Below are positions 41,321-56,372 of a stretch of DNA of 64,000 bases, piece after piece. The notes below the pieces were generated by a model. That model made no database searches. It saw only the letters and a list, made by a program, of their open reading frames with translations, and was not told where the DNA came from. The position numbers and the translations under genes are program-made. The stretch comes from Bretschneidera sinensis (taxonomy: Eukaryota > Streptophyta > Magnoliopsida > Brassicales > Akaniaceae), in the NCBI GenBank assembly GCA_023935145.1, contig CM043704.1:95567873-95631872 (forward strand), given 5' to 3'. Every line of letters starts with the position of its first letter. The first letter of the stretch is position 1.

Positions 41321-44300
41321 AGCAGTGGAGAAGGAGGGGACGGTTCATGATGTGGTGCAGGCAGTTGGCGAATCTGTACTGCCGAAAGGTGGCATATGGT
41401 GTGACCCCGTTTCCTTTGGAACCACAAAATTGAGCAGGACAAGGTACAGCCAGAGGGGAACAAGAATCAGTTTCAAAAGAAGGGTTCTTGATTTTTGAGG
41501 ATAAAATAAAATAAAATTTCCCCTAATAATAACTCCTTTTTTATTTATAATCTCTACGAAAAATTCACTGAATTATGGATAATCTATGGTCGATTAGTTA
41601 GCCCTTTTACAAGTTAAACGTGAACAAGACTTAGTTAATGTTAAGGAAAATTATAGGGGGTTGTTTATCAAAATGAACACGATAAGAGAGGAGTTATAGC
41701 TTCTAGACACAAGATGTTTTCAAGGTTTAATTTATCCATTTACGGTGTAAAAAGATTACAATGAATTTTCTCGAAAATATAACTTACTTTTGTTGTTATA
41801 CACTTTACATTAGTGAATAACAATCAATGTCAATTTTTATGAGTTTTATAGATTGAGTATTTGTGCTTGAAAAATTCTGCGTAATTTTCAATCATAAGAA
41901 AATTTGTATTTTGAGAGAAAATAAGAGAAGATGAAAGAAATCTGTAAAAATCTCCATAGAAAGTTGACAACCCATTTTAACATTTAGAAAATTTAAATTT
42001 TACATTTTAATAGTCGATTGTAGCTTTGAGATAATTGCATATTAGTTTTTGTCAGACTCAAACGAAAATGAATAAATTGAATGGATATGTATGAATCCCA
42101 CTCAATCGAAACATAAAAAAAAAAAAAAACGTAATTAATGATTTAAATATTTATGTGCTATCCTGAGAATTCAACCCGAAGAGTTTAAAGCACTCAAATA
42201 TTTTTTATTCGGAGAAATAACCAATTTGCTAAGCGCTCTGATTTAAATAAGTATAAGTTGCTTTAGCATAATGAACAAGTGCTTTGTTAACACGCTTAGC
42301 CAAAGCAATGTCCATCAATAAAAATGGATAAACGGATAATTGCATGTTGGTTCCTGTCAGACACAAACCGTTGGCTTCAGAGGGCAATAGGCTGACATAA
42401 TAGTGTAGTGTTTTGTTTTGACTCAGTAACAGGGTAACACATACAGCCAAACAAGAGAGAGGGTTCAATGCAGGTTTTGATTCGTTTCAGATCATTGGAA
42501 TTGAAGTTTCGGATATTTGCTCTGTCAACAACATTCCAAAAGTTTCTAGCTGGCTACCTTTTTCTTGCTATTCTGCATGTAATATCTTTAGTGTCAACAG
42601 GTGCTGCTAGCTGCTGGTTTTCTCTAGTGAAGAGAGGATTAATTGGGGGATTCTGTGTCTTTTTTTTCTTTCATAAGAGTGTTGAATTTACGAGAAAAAG
42701 GTGATTATGGGTCTGGCAGCTCGAAAGCCTGACCTAATCCTTAATTTTTATGGAATTCAGCAAAAATAAAAATAAAAAGTCTGAAACTTTTTTGGAGCTT
42801 TATGTGAGAAATCCTAAACTCAATCCTACCCAAAAATAAAATTTATTCTATTATACTATAATTATACATAATGGAAATATTTGTTTTAGTGTGTAAATTT
42901 AAACGATTTATAACTTAAATGATAAAAAAATGTTTCAAAAAGTTTTATTTTAATAAATTTTAATAATAAAAAATAATCAAATAAAATTTGTAAGAGAAAG
43001 ATACCTATCGAACTTGAGAAATAAAAATAAATCTCAATCCGAAACGAAATAATCCACAGCTATAGGCCCAATAACTCAGTCGGGCTGACCCAAGATTCGA
43101 TGACTTCTATTTTACTTATCTCTTAATTCTTGATTTGTAGCAACCAGTGAATCTCGATTTTTTTTGTTTTGATAAAAAATACCTTTACTAATTAAATAAA
43201 TTGACACCCAATTAATAAAGGGCTTTGATATATCCATCCAAAGGATGTTAATGCATGAAAAATCCTCGAGTCCTAGGCTGCCTGTAATAAATTCTCTTTA
43301 TTTCGATAATATCATAGCGTCTAGTGGATCTATAATTTTCGTGATAGGCAAAGTTTATACATACAAGAGTTTCTTGTATTTTGGTACGAACATAATTGAA
43401 AGAAGTTTAACATTCTTACTAAGCTATTCAAGAAATCTCACACGGACCAAACCAAAGATACAGCAGCCGATCGATCGCTGGCCCCAGTTTCTCATTTTAT
43501 CACTGATCAGTAATGTCTGCCATATATACTTGTTTCTAATTAATCTTGACATTACCTCGAGTTGCAGTGACAGCTGATAATTTAGAGAAAGATAAGATCT
43601 CTAATTTTGTAGCATGTTGTTGATTAAAGCAACTAAAATTGTTAAGATATTTATGTGTGAGTTATATTAAATCATAAAAAAATAATAATAATAGTTTATA
43701 TGTATAGTTTGAGTTTAAGACTCTTGAGCTTAAGTTTTGAAAACATATTGGTGTTCATCCATGTGTATCAAGTTCATGTTCGTGTGTTCTCTTGCATGTG
43801 AAATACTTACAACCTTAACAATTTAGTCATGTGTGAAATTCCCTCTCGCATGTGAAGTACTCCTAACTTTAACTCCCACGAAGTTGCTCGGTAATTGACA
43901 CTATAAAAAAAAAAAAATATAATCGACGGACAGAAAAATTTATATTCAGACCAGAGGCCAGAAGACCTTGTTACCCATGCTTTGTTTATAAAAAAAAAAA
44001 AAAATGTTAAAACTTTATCATCCATGGTTCTAGTGGTTTTGGAAAAGTCCAAAGAAGTTGTCAAAACAAGTTGGCTAGGCAGTTACATATCAATTGGGTA
44101 AGGGCTAGTGTCTTGTTTGCTAATTTGATGAAGGGTGGAGATCCAATTATGGTAGTAGTGTGTAGTGATCGAGAAGTGGTCCTAAACAATACTACGTACA
44201 CTGAATTCAGAAAGTGGAATCACCAAAACCAACCTTGCAAAAGGAACGTTCAAGGGCCTATTCCCCTTTCTCTCCTAATAATTTTGGTGGTCCTTCCTAA

Positions 44301-47300
44301 CAAGTTTGGAAAATTAATTAAAGGGCCACAATTTAGAGAGTTCTTTGGCTTTGGAATTGTCACCATCCACATCTCTGGTCCATGCAAAATCACTGCCAAA
44401 AGTACTTCATATAAAAGATGATATAAACAGATAAACGTACAAGTTCTTGATGCCAACCAAAGAGAATCATATATGCTACACAAGGTGATCATATATAGAT
44501 ATTTGTCTATTTACAAGTTGACACGAATTAACAAGAAAATTCTTGTAGTTTTTTTTTTTTTTTTTTTTTTTTATCTTGGAGGTGACTTCTCAAGATTTTA
44601 ATCTCTTAGTGTGAGGGCAATGCCACCTTTAAGAAAATTCTTGTACTATATGATATTTTATGCTTGGGATTATTATAACTGGTCCAAATCTGATTCAAAA
44701 TGGACTTTTCTGTTCAGTTGTCTGTGGCCCAGTTTCACTGATTATTGGGTTGGGGCGGCAGGAGAGGTGAATCACTGAATCTCTTTGTCTCCTAGCTTGA
44801 ACAGCGTTTCTTTCTTCCAAAAATCAAAATAGGTGATCAAACTTTGGGACGGACCGGACCGGGTTTGAGTCGGGCTTTTAAGTCTACATCTAAGCCTGTG
44901 GGTTACGTCGGGTCAATATTTATGTTTTTAAAATATTATTTTTAATTTTTTATACTAGTAAAAATTATTAAAATAAAAATTTTTGAGACATTTTTTATTT
45001 GAAAGTCCATAAATTATTTAAATTTACATATTTACACAAATAGTTTTGTTATTGTATTAATATTAGTATTGTTATTATATATATATATATATATTAAAAT
45101 ATAATATAACATAATAAATGTCATATTTGAACCGAGCCGACTTCACGCTTTTTCACATAATCTCAAGTTTGGTCTGAAAATATTTATGGACCTATTTTTT
45201 TTGTTCAAACCCGCAAAATATAAACACGAGGCCTAATCGAATTTTTTCTAAAAGGAAAAGGAAAAGAAAAAAAAGCTTGATAAGAATCGTTCAAATGATA
45301 GCAAGGAATTACACCACATCCTCTCTTTTTAAAAGGGTGCTCACACAAATAGTAGATTCGATGATTCTTAAAATTGTTTTTTTAAAATAATAATGAAGTT
45401 AAAAATTGTTTTGTATTTCACATTTAATAAAACAGGTGTGAAAAAATTTATCTAAATATAAATTCAATTTTTTTAAAACCTCATTTTCAGAACCCTTTTT
45501 TTGAAAAGTATTTGATCTTATTTTTATTTTTTTAAAAGCAAAAATAGTTTTTATGATCTCTAGCAAACTTAACCTTGAAGATCTTGCAAAGAAGGAATAT
45601 GAGGGGTTAAATATAGGAGCAGGACTTGGGATCCATGTTGACTTTACCAATGAAGGTTATGTAATCATGTTCTATAGAAAAATCTCTTTTATACAATCAA
45701 CCATCAATTATTTATCTGTTATCATATAAATATTTTTTGAGAAGTTGTAGCAGAATGGATTTCTCCTATCCTTAAAAGGGAGTACTTCACTTTCAATCCT
45801 CAATTTTTTTTAATTTTTTTGAAATTTGAAAATCATCATTTAACCAAAGACTAAAATGATCATATAATTTATAAATAGTACAAGAATAATTAATATCATA
45901 TATTATAATAACAACTGATGGGTACAGCTGGATCTCTCAAAAATATATTGACGTTGTTTGCAGCCCACCCAACCAACCAAGCACCATCATAATCTTGACG
46001 GACTATTTCCATACCAGCTTTACAGTTGTTGGAACTAATATTTTAATTGCTCTCTTGTATTTTCAAATCTAACGTGCCCTTTTGACTTTTTTCATAAAAA
46101 TTGAAAATAATGGGCATAAAATTTTATTAACATCCAATCGGATTGGAACTAATTGGCAAATAGATTTGAGTAAACAAGAATAGGCAGAGTAGAAGTAATA
46201 TTTCGTTTTCATTATTATTTTATTAAAAACAATTTTATAAATTATAAATCGTTTTTCACCTACAAAACCAAATGATATCGAACTGTTTGAAGAGAAAATA
46301 AAACAAGCCAGAGAATGCATTGATTCATGTAAGTAAAATCAAATAATATGAGATGAGGTGTTCTTGACTTCCTGTACATACCTAAATTTAAGAAATGGGA
46401 ACACACCCATCTGGTATTTAATGTGTTAAGGGAGGCAAAGATCCTTCAAGAAAATTTCCCTTGCCATTATGGTCTCCTCACTCCCAATCCCTTATCCTCT
46501 CACCCTAAAATATTACCAAAGATGCCCCACTATCCTCACTACAAAAATCCTTTTTCAACCATATAATATAACTCGATCAGGCCCTTCATGCCTTTGTTCT
46601 TAATAAGAACACCCAAAATCCTCATGTGATAATGTCTCTCCCAATTGTTAATTAATTAGAATTTTAATGAATCATCCGATTCTTATTTATACTTTAGAAG
46701 TATGGTTTACTTTCCTTCTCTCTGTCTTTAATTTTGGGAGCACTAGTTTAGTTGGAAATAGCAGATAATGGGGTTTCTTTTTAGGGCTCAATTGGTTGCA
46801 GCTATCCAAATATAAGAATCTACAGTTTGCAACGCTACCCAAAAAAGGATGATGGAAATTTTTGGTGAAGTGAAGCCAACTGCTTTATTTTCTGAAGTGA
46901 AAGTTCCTTTTTTTTCTTAAAGTCCCACTCATTAAAGTAAAGCCCATATGGAAAATGTTTTAGACTTAGCTGGGGAGATCAATTCTCAAACTGATTTTGA
47001 TTCCTTGGTACTATAGTATGCTTTGATTTTGTGTATGGTGATGATGGTGAATCAGGTTTTAGACATGGGGCTTGTCTCTACTGCTGTCTTTGATGTCTAC
47101 TGCAAACTGGCATATATTGTCTCTGACTGGTCCATGCATTTTCAATTTTGGCTCATACATTGTTCATGCATTGATGAAATATAACCCCCCAATGAAACAG
47201 AAAAGAGTCCTTTCTTGCCATGCCTCTTCTTATCCTCACACTGTTCATAAATTGATTCTTTTACTTCTATTCAATAATTTCATTTGCTATTAATTTATTT

Positions 47301-50300
47301 TTACTTCCTCCATCCTCTGTAATATGCTTAAAGTTTCTACTATCTCCTTTAATGAAAGGGCACCTAAGTGTGAGCTGTAAAACTAAGCCACATAGTTCTC
47401 TCATCTTGAAAGAACATATAGCAACTTTGCTACTGAATTTCACGGGCCATCTTTGCATCTTATGTCCATAAAGATTTAAAAGAAAAACCAAAAAATGGGG
47501 GGGTGGGGTTGAGTTCATGGGGCCCTTTTGATGTGAACCTCCGTTACAAAATCTCCGAGGAGTTGTCAAATACTAGAAGATTTTATGGAAAATTCATAAG
47601 CCAAGAAAGAGATTGGCATATTAAATTTCAATGTTAAGTGTAAATTTTATTCTCAAATTTAGATCATTAGTTTAGGTTAAAATGAAATGTTAAAAGTACA
47701 AACTACGATTTTTTTCATTTAAGAATTTTTAAAATGAAAGTCTAACTTATAATAAAATTAAATATCATATTAATAAATTTAAAATTAAATATTTTTCGTT
47801 TAATAATAAATCATTTAATCACATCATAAATTTTATTTAATTTTAATTTTTAAATAGAGAGAAACATATACTACTTAGACATCCTTTACTAACGTTGCTT
47901 TCAGTGGCTTTTACTACTTGATGGTCTGCCATCACAAAAAGATGCCATGCGCACGCCATCTTTTCGGCCCAAATGATATGAACGCTGCAGCCTAGGGTCT
48001 GGGCTTGTTTGGGCCCTCACATTGCGGTGAGACCCACTTGCTTGCCTAACGCAACAGGGAAGTGTGAAAGGCATAATTGATTAGGTGAAGTGGAGAAAAC
48101 ACATCTTTTCTTTGGGGACACTGCCACTGGCAGTAGTCTTTCAATCAATTGGAGTTCTCCGAATGTTTGCCTGGGAAAGGAGAAACGTCTCCGTCCAAAT
48201 TATTAGAAAAAAATGTTAAAAAAATTAAAAATTAAAAATATTTTAAAATATATAATTTGGAAAAACATTAACTAATTATAATTATTTTACAGATTTGATT
48301 CCGTAATTACGAAATCAAAATTTTTTATTAATAATTATGAAAAAATTAAATAATTATTATTTTAAAATTTTTAAATATCAAAATAACTATTTAATTTTTT
48401 TGTAATTAGTAACAAACTTATAACAAAACCGAATAGTTATTTTAATCTATGAATAATATCATCCGTCACATTTAATCTGGTCAACCCTGTTGGAGGACAA
48501 GTCAAATTAAATGAATTGTTTTACAATTTTCTCTGTTCTTTATTCTTATTTATTAAATCAAAGCTAATCAAATTATAACACCATAGATTTTTCATCCAAA
48601 AATAATAACCAAAGTTATAACATAAAAAAAAAATATAAGGATCTTTCTCATTACTATCCATGCGAGATGTAAGTCATAAAAAATCTTTAATCATGTAATA
48701 GTTTTGGATTATCCTCGTTAAACTTCTTTATCATTTAATAAATAAAAAACGCATATTGTCCGCAACAACAAATATTGACGTTGAACACGATAATGTAGGC
48801 GCTGCCTGCTATGCTTGTGTTTTTTTTTTAATTCTTAAGGTTTTCTTTATTCAGTTTTAATTAATGATTTTTAGAAAAAGTGATATTTTCTAAAGTTCAA
48901 ATTAACTTTGAGATTTTTTATATAAAAAATATACATTAAATAATAAATTGTAACCAATCCTTAATTTTTATATGTTAAACATTATGATTCAAGTTGAGAC
49001 AAAAAAAAAATAGATTTGGAGAATTCACTGAACAAAGACGCAAAAATATGATGTTAAAAAACCCTTTAAACTCAAAAGTTAATTTAAATTAATAAGTCTC
49101 GGGTCCAAACTATTTTAATATAATTCACAATACTAAAGTATCAAATATGCAGTTTGCCCACTCCAAAAATATTGGAAGTTATATTTTATGAATCTACAAG
49201 TGCACAAGATTTTTCCACATGGATGGTTATGTTTCTTACATGCTTCAGTTTTTCACTAAATTAACTTTACACACACATTTTTTTGTTCCTTACCTTTTAA
49301 ACAATAGATATGTGGTGAATTAGTACTCTTCCAGTGGGGTGGCATGGGGAGCAGAAACCAGACCTACATGAACTCGTAAGATTTCATTGGAGCCTATGAT
49401 TAGAAGTTAGTAGAGGGCACACAGAATTACATATATTTGTAGAAATAAGTATTACTATTATTATGTACTATGGGTGCAAGTGGGATGATGACCATAGAGG
49501 AGGTTACTGTGCATATTGGCATCAAACGTCAGTTGGTTCGAACTTGGGAATCCGATACACAATTGTCCAAACCGAGATTCTTTCAGTTTTTTTTACCCCT
49601 GCCGACAATGACAAGCTTGATGTTTTTTGCTGCTGTACATTATTGTTTCTTGATTATTTTTTTTTTGGTCAAATCTAGACCAAATTATAAAAATTACGTC
49701 AAGATCGGAAATATGAAATTAAAGGTTTTGAAAATGGTTTTATAATTAAAAAAATAATGATTACATTTTAAATTTATATAACCAATCACAATGTTAATGA
49801 ATTATATATAATTTTATCACTCAACTCTACACTCGGCTTTCATGGTTTCAAGAAGGAAAAAAAATCAAAGTACTGAAAAGAATTGTAATGTAATGATGTC
49901 GAAATTCGAACGGAATATCATATAAACTTATGCATACGATTTACGAGAACAAGAAACTTTAATTTAAAAAGGTCGGAGTTGTTTTCCGAAAGACTCTAAT
50001 ATTAAATTCAAAAAGGAACTTACAAAAAAAAAATAGAAAAGTTCAGAGAAATAGACAAGAGTGAGATCTTTTTGTACTGAGTTTTGACCCGTTATATAGT
50101 GGAAATTGAATCCCATCTCTAGTTTCTAATTTTGATTGGATTAAAAAAATTGTTGATCAATGATCATAAGAACCTTTTTTCTTTTTAAACAAAATATGGA
50201 GTAACTCTTGTCATTTTCTATTTGGAAGATGAGTTTTTCCCGATAACATAACATGACATACACATGGTACAGTAAAAATTCATGCGCCAAGAACATCTAT

Positions 50301-53300
50301 AACTATTGATGGATATTAATTAAAACAAATTCTTTCTATATTTTATATCAATGGTTGTACATATATACTTTTGATATATCTGTGTGTCATAGCCCGGCCA
50401 TAACTCAATCTTTGTATATACATTCATATTAAAATGTCATGTGAGCCATGCAACATAGTTACGAATCACTGCTAAGGCCATGATGACTGGCCTTCCACGC
50501 TGAAGCCTTGCCCATAAAAGTAGACAAAAGAATTGAAAAAAAAAAAACTGGTTAAGGAGCAGAGATATTCTTGTCTTAGATTACATTCATGAAATTTTCT
50601 CTGATCATATAGGTAATTTTCACCTCCAGGTAAAAAGAAATGTTGCATGAATTTGTAATGTTTATCTCTTTCTTTATTTAGTAGGAAGATGATTAATCCA
50701 ATGTCGTCATGTAAATTGTAAAGAAGAGAGTAGAGTAAGGTACTATCCAGTATCCAACAAAGTTTTGAGTTTCTTTCTCTTTCATGAAGATACGTAACCT
50801 GTTAGTTTTGGGCTCGCAGCTTTAAATTTCTGACACACATAAAGGAAGAAATGGCGTCAGGGCTCTTGCATCACTTCACCCCAAATCTTCGGGCCTAAAG
50901 CATTTTCTTTTTCTTGGCATGATAATTCTCATAAAGAAAAATACAGGGTAAAAAATATACAAAGTCGAACAAAACTGCCTATATATAGTAAACGAATTAA
51001 GTAAGAAAAAATTGTACACTTACATGAATGAGGGCGGGTTTGTACGAGTATCCCTCACTCACTTGCGAAAAAAATTATCCTCCATTACCATCCTAATATT
51101 TGTCGGTTAGACAAATCCTTCCTCCACTTTTACTCCTGTGGGATATAGGTACTCATCAAATAAATTGCACTCACTTAATTTAGATTATAAGAGGAGATAT
51201 ATATTCAAGGTTAAAAATTTAATTTAAAAATAATTATAAATATAAAATAATAATTGGTTATCCATTGAGACGGATATATACCACTCTTCTAACTCTCACA
51301 CCCCGTATTGTAATTTTTCATCTATCCCTTACCCATCAAGTAAAAATTGGTCTCCAAACCCTTTCCATTATAATAAAATTTTGTGAGTACCCGTCGTGTA
51401 CGAGTAAAATTACCATCCTTATAAAATGATTAGTGTGTGCAATTAAAGGTATAGATCTTCAATCTTTAATAAAAATGTTGTAGTTAAGCATGCAGTATCT
51501 GTTTTCACAAATTCAGTTGAATTGCAAAGTGATTATAATTAATAAATCCATTACTTAAAAAGAGTCATACCCATCTTATTAAGTTTAACCACAGAGATCC
51601 ATGCTCATGCAAGTTATAATTTATAGACTGATGTTCGTTCATAATAATTCTTAGGTATATTCGGTCATCTACATAGAGAATGAATCAAGTCAATAAAAAA
51701 TGAGTGTCTCATATATATATATACACACACGATTGGATAACAAAACCCAAAAAACTATGATCTGAATTATTTAGATCTCTTAATATATGAAATGAATATA
51801 TCTTCTTATTTTCACTTTATATTATATATAAACCTCCAAATTCTGGGCAATAATAAAAGAAGGAAAAGTCGAAAATAAAACCCATTAAATTAAGAAGACT
51901 GGGTACATATATACTGGTTGGTACATTAAAGGAGTGAAGGTAGCCCATAGAATTCGTCTGTATATGATTAGAAATGATGGTACCGCAAGTGGAATTGAGC
52001 TAAGAGACAGAACGGCATCCAGGAACCCAACTTCTCTCCTATATTTATATAGGAGAGAAAGAGAGAGAGAGAGAGTGCCTAGAAGAACTAGGATTCCATA
52101 AACATCGGATCTGTTGCAATCTTGCATTTCCCTTCTTACCCCATCTCTGCCCTCTATTATTATTTTGCATTTATCCATGAGAATTAATTGGATCGACCTT
52201 ATTATAAAATTTTATAGTGAGTTTCTTTATTTAACAGATGTCAATGGGTAGGGTTTGTCTTTTTGAATAAGCCATGTTGCAACAACATGGTGACAAAACC
52301 ATGCATGTAAATTTGCACATTCAGATCATGAAAGGCCGCGCGCATAATTAATAGTGGAAGCCTCATTTTGGTTGCATGGCACACATGTTAGGGCATTCAA
52401 TCAAATGTATATACTATATTTTCTTATGCATAAGAAGTAAAATAAATATTTTTTGTTTATCTTTTTTTCTGTTCAAAGAATAAAAATTGTTTTTATTTTC
52501 AGCTTGTACTTCCATATATAAAAAATCGTTTTTCATTTTTGTTTTCAATATTCAATCATTAAAAAATTGAATTATTTCAATTTCCATTTTTTAATTTCAA
52601 ACAATTTTTTAGTTTTCAACTGTCGATCTGACACATTTTCACTCCCACTTCCTATTTTATGTTCAAAATGACCACAAAAAAAAAAAAAGGAGTTTATTTA
52701 ACAAAACTAATCCCCTTTAGTTGGTTCACCATTGAATGCATATGTCGTTGGACCACATTGGCACAATTAATACGCACAGGAGAAACAAATCAGTCTCTTA
52801 TGATGTCTCATTCCGTATATAATGTTGAAATATCATTTTCACTTTGTAAAGTTCAAAAAAGAAAAGCAGATCCATATCAATATTCTGTATATTAATTAAA
52901 AAGATAATTGATTTATTAATTATTAAAATAATAAAATAATTTAATCATTATTTTATATTTTAACACATCTTTCACCTACAAACTTTATAGGTGGATCCAA
53001 ATATAAGATAATGATGTATACCGAAAATTGATCAAAATCATGCAATTATAACATCTTCCTTCCTGTAAGAGTATGTTTTCATATTCTATTTGGGTTTTCA
53101 TAATGGTAATTGGTAGGTTACTCGTGAAATTTAACATGTCTATTATTATATTCGTTTATCTATCTTGCTATTCGAATTCGAATTCGTTAAAAACCATGAA
53201 ATACTATCTGTAACAGCGAAAAATCAATTTATTTTTATTAAACAGATACGGTCATAATCAATTAACCGCGAAAAACCTGTGAATTAATTACCATCTCTAT

Positions 53301-53382
53301 TCATCATCTCAATTTAAAAAAAGAAATATATATGTAATATGTATATTGACAAGGTTTAAATGAAACATTTTAGGTAAAATGT

Positions 53383-53660
53383 AAGGTTATTAGCGAGCTT
53401 GATATAAATGGATGGGGATCAATATGTATATAAGTTACTTTATTATTTTTTTTTTATGTGGAATAACTTACATGTAGATATCCTAACAAATATCCCCTTT
53501 ACGTATGAGTTATATACAAAACTTTTCATTAAATGGAACTATTGATCACGGGATCAACAAGAGAAACCAAACCAAACTCAATAATGAGAGAGGTAAAACC
53601 ATGGAAGTCCTTACGGGACAGAAGTATCGTGAAAGTCACACGATCGTGATTTAGTCAATC
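53383..53660. repeat. Dispersed repeat, copy 1
   Basis: Contains CTTGATATAAATGGATGGGG, then ATAACTTACATGTAGATATC and CCTAACAAATATC, followed by TCCTTACGGGACAG and ATCGTGAAAGTCACACGATCG. The same blocks recur, diverged, at 61355-61615 (CTCGATATAAATGAATGAGT, ATAACTCGCATGTGGATATC, TCCTCACGGGACGG, ATCGTGAGAGTCAAACAATTG). Probably an old mobile element family; no ends are defined. Confidence 0.6.
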
Positions 53661-53864
53661 GAAATATAAAGTAGAAGGAATATGAGTGATGAAAGATCAA
53701 TAAAGTCATGAAAAATATATAGGGCCGCCCAAACGGGGTAGTTTTTCTGTTGATGAAGCCCACAGAGAAAGTGATATCTAGCTAGAAGAAAATGAGATAG
53801 AGAAAGGACAGGCCCCGTTTGCCTTTAGTTGTTGTAAAAGGTCATGTGTAAGCGTATGCAACTC

Positions 53865-53933
53865 TGTCTCTGTGTGTGTGCGTGTGAGAGAGAGAGAGAG
53901 AGAGGGATGTGGCGGTGGGGGTGGGGGTGGGGG
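53865..53933 (+). repeat. GT/GA microsatellite next to a G-rich tract
   Basis: GTGTGTGTGCGTGTG leads into about nine GA units and then runs of G at 53904-53906, 53911-53912, 53914-53915, 53917-53921, 53923-53927 and 53929-53933. Three G5 runs are spaced by single T bases, so a quadruplex is possible if a shorter G run joins. Confidence 0.85.
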
Positions 53934-56352
53934 TTAAGAGACTAGGGCCCATTAGGTGATAATGGAAGTAGCCTTCATCCTCTCTGGACTTGTTCCCACG
54001 CCAATCCAAATCATATTTTGGTATCCTTTATCCTCCATTGCCACAAGCTTCAAATTGATGCATATATAAAATCTCCTAATCATAGAGCTAATTGATTTTG
54101 ACAAAAGTACATATCAAGTGGCCAAATGTAAAGTCCAAATTGAGCGATCATGAAGCAATTAACTACTAATAAAAAATGATATATATATATATATATTTTG
54201 TTAAAAAGATAGTTGAATTATCAATTATCTCAAAAACTTAAGAGGTCAACATAAATTGATAATTATTCCGTCTCATTTATATAGATATGTAAAAAAAAAA
54301 AACCTAACTTTCTAAAAAAGCATAAAATTTTCTGCAAAATTTCATTTAATTATAGCTTACTTTTCATAAATACCTTTATTTAATACTTAAGCTTAAATGA
54401 TTACAATTTTTAAGAAACCTAGACTTAAAGATAACTTAAGAAGCTTAATTAAAATTGGGTATTTACTTTTCGATATGTAAAAACAATATCAAATATCTCA
54501 AAATGAAATGCTTGTAAAAATAAATGGGACGAAATGAGTAGTCTGGGTTATTAAATATTAAAAAAAACCAAAAAGGTTCAATTATTCTTTTATAGTTTAA
54601 CAATTCTTCCTTACTAGACTTATCCGTTCAAAATACACCAAATCAATGAGTGAAAGAAGAGTAAACGCAAGAATCTTTTAACCAGCATTTTAGTTATTAC
54701 TATTTAATTTTTTAATATAATTATTAGTAAAAAAGTTATGTGGTGTTACTGGCATTTTAAAGATAGTTATTGACAATTTTTTTTGTTTGTTTGATTTACA
54801 ATAATACCTTTAATCGAAGTTTAATATTTTTTAGAATATAATTTAATTATAAGCATTATTATAAATTTAAGTACGAAAACAAAAGATACAAAGTGTCAAT
54901 AACAAATTTTAGAATTACAATAACATCACTTATTTTTTCCTATCAGTTTTGTGGTCCAAATCAAGTACACAAATTGGAGGATGGAATATTGACAATCAAT
55001 ACTAATTTTAGGGTAAAATTGAAAATGTGAAAAAAAAATTATATGGTAAACTTGATTGTGACAAAGTAAATAACTAAAAAAAAAAGATAAGAGACCATAT
55101 TATTTGTATATGCTAGCTACATACGTGAAATTGATATCACTTTTTTTTTTCTAGCATGAGATTTGGTGTCGCTTTAACCGACTTTGTTTGGTAATACAAT
55201 ATTTCATCGTAATTATCCATCAATCACTTTCTTAAATGTATATAAAACCTAAGCTATAAAATTTGTATTGTTTATAATTAAGCTAAATGGATCTATAAGC
55301 TAATGAAGTAGACTAGCATGTTTTTATTCTTTTTAAACGACAAATTAAATGCAAGCCATAACATAAACATCCTAGTCTTGTAATTGTATGTCCCAAAAAG
55401 AATGTGATAAATTAGCGTCTTTTAAACTTTTTCCTTATTTAACTATCAAAACTGGAATTGATTGATTTGCAATCCTTCTCTTATTTTCTTCTTTATTTTA
55501 GTCAAAAGTTTTTTTTTTGACGTTAAGAGCAATGTTTTTAGAGATGAATGTATTGAATGAAATGTTAGAAACGTAAATCTTTTAAATTGACAATTTAAAA
55601 TTTTAATAAAATAAAATTAATTATTTAATTAAAATGATAAAAAAATCAATTTAAATAATAATAATAATAATATAAATAAATTAAATTTTAGTTAACTCTT
55701 TGGAGCATAATAATTACTATAATTTTATAAATATTAATATATATTTATATATATATATTATATTACTTATAGTTTTATATTATTGTAATTTATAAATAAT
55801 TAATTAAATAATTTGTAATTATTATTAAACTAAATAACATGTAATATATAATTATAAATATAATAATATAATAATAAAAATATTAATTTAATAAAATTAA
55901 ATATGACGTTACTAATTATCGAGAATCTTCGCCACGAAGTGTCCGAATCTGATTAGCTTCTTTCAACAAAAATAGTTAGTTACATAAGCGTGTACTATTA
56001 ATAGACAAACGAGAGATTTATTAATAACTGGAGGCATGCTATATTTAGAAGGGACTGATAAGAAGTCCTTAATACGCGCAGAATCTTAAGCTAAACCACG
56101 TAATCACTGATTAGACTCCACACTTTCGCTAATGACCGTGTTAAACACGGAACCAATTCAAGGAAGAGGTGAGGGCAACGCTCTATTTGTGCAAGTGTTA
56201 GAAAAACTATCAGTGATCTCTTCAGTACTACGCCAACTTACAAGTTCCCAAGTACCAAAGTACCAAAATCACAAGACCAAAACCCCGTTTTCTCCAACGT
56301 CAACTCCCACGTCAGCTGTCTGAAATGTCAGATTGAAAGAATGGGAAATTGC

Positions 56353-56372
56353 CACGTGTAAGATCCCACGTG
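56353..56372. promoter_or_regulatory. Pair of G-boxes upstream of the CIB1-like gene
   Basis: CACGTG at 56353-56358 and 56367-56372; the second is in the palindrome CCCACGTGGG and is followed by GTGACGACGACG. G-boxes bind bHLH and bZIP factors. They are about 700 bp before the likely transcription start of the bHLH gene. Confidence 0.55.

Larger units (their letters stand above)
41464..56130. other. Long AT-rich intergenic region, no gene recognised
   Basis: About 14.7 kb with no recognisable protein domain on either strand. The ORFs are short, overlap on both strands and mostly lack an ATG in context. It holds simple repeats (A18 near 42113, T22 near 44551, TA at 45077-45094, GA at 52052-52074), a GA/G-rich block at 53865-53933, a dispersed repeat at 53383-53660 and an extremely AT-rich stretch at 55600-55890. 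I cannot exclude non-coding RNA genes or very diverged mobile elements. Confidence 0.6.

Noticed and set aside
42468..42704. Plus-strand ORF of 78 codons with hydrophobic stretches
   Set aside because: ATG-initiated, but no domain or intron pattern and surrounded by AT-rich non-coding sequence; not distinguishable from chance.
44071..44421. Plus-strand ORF of 116 codons
   Set aside because: The longest in the 41-56 kb region, but non-ATG start, no family motif and an overlapping minus-strand ORF of similar quality.
49530..49560. TTCGAA-type loop resembling a tRNA T-arm
   Set aside because: No acceptor stem or anticodon arm could be built around it. No tRNA or rRNA gene was recognised anywhere in the window.
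51885..52178. Minus-strand ORF of 97 codons with a membrane-like segment
   Set aside because: It crosses a GA microsatellite that creates Leu/Ser runs; no similarity recognised.
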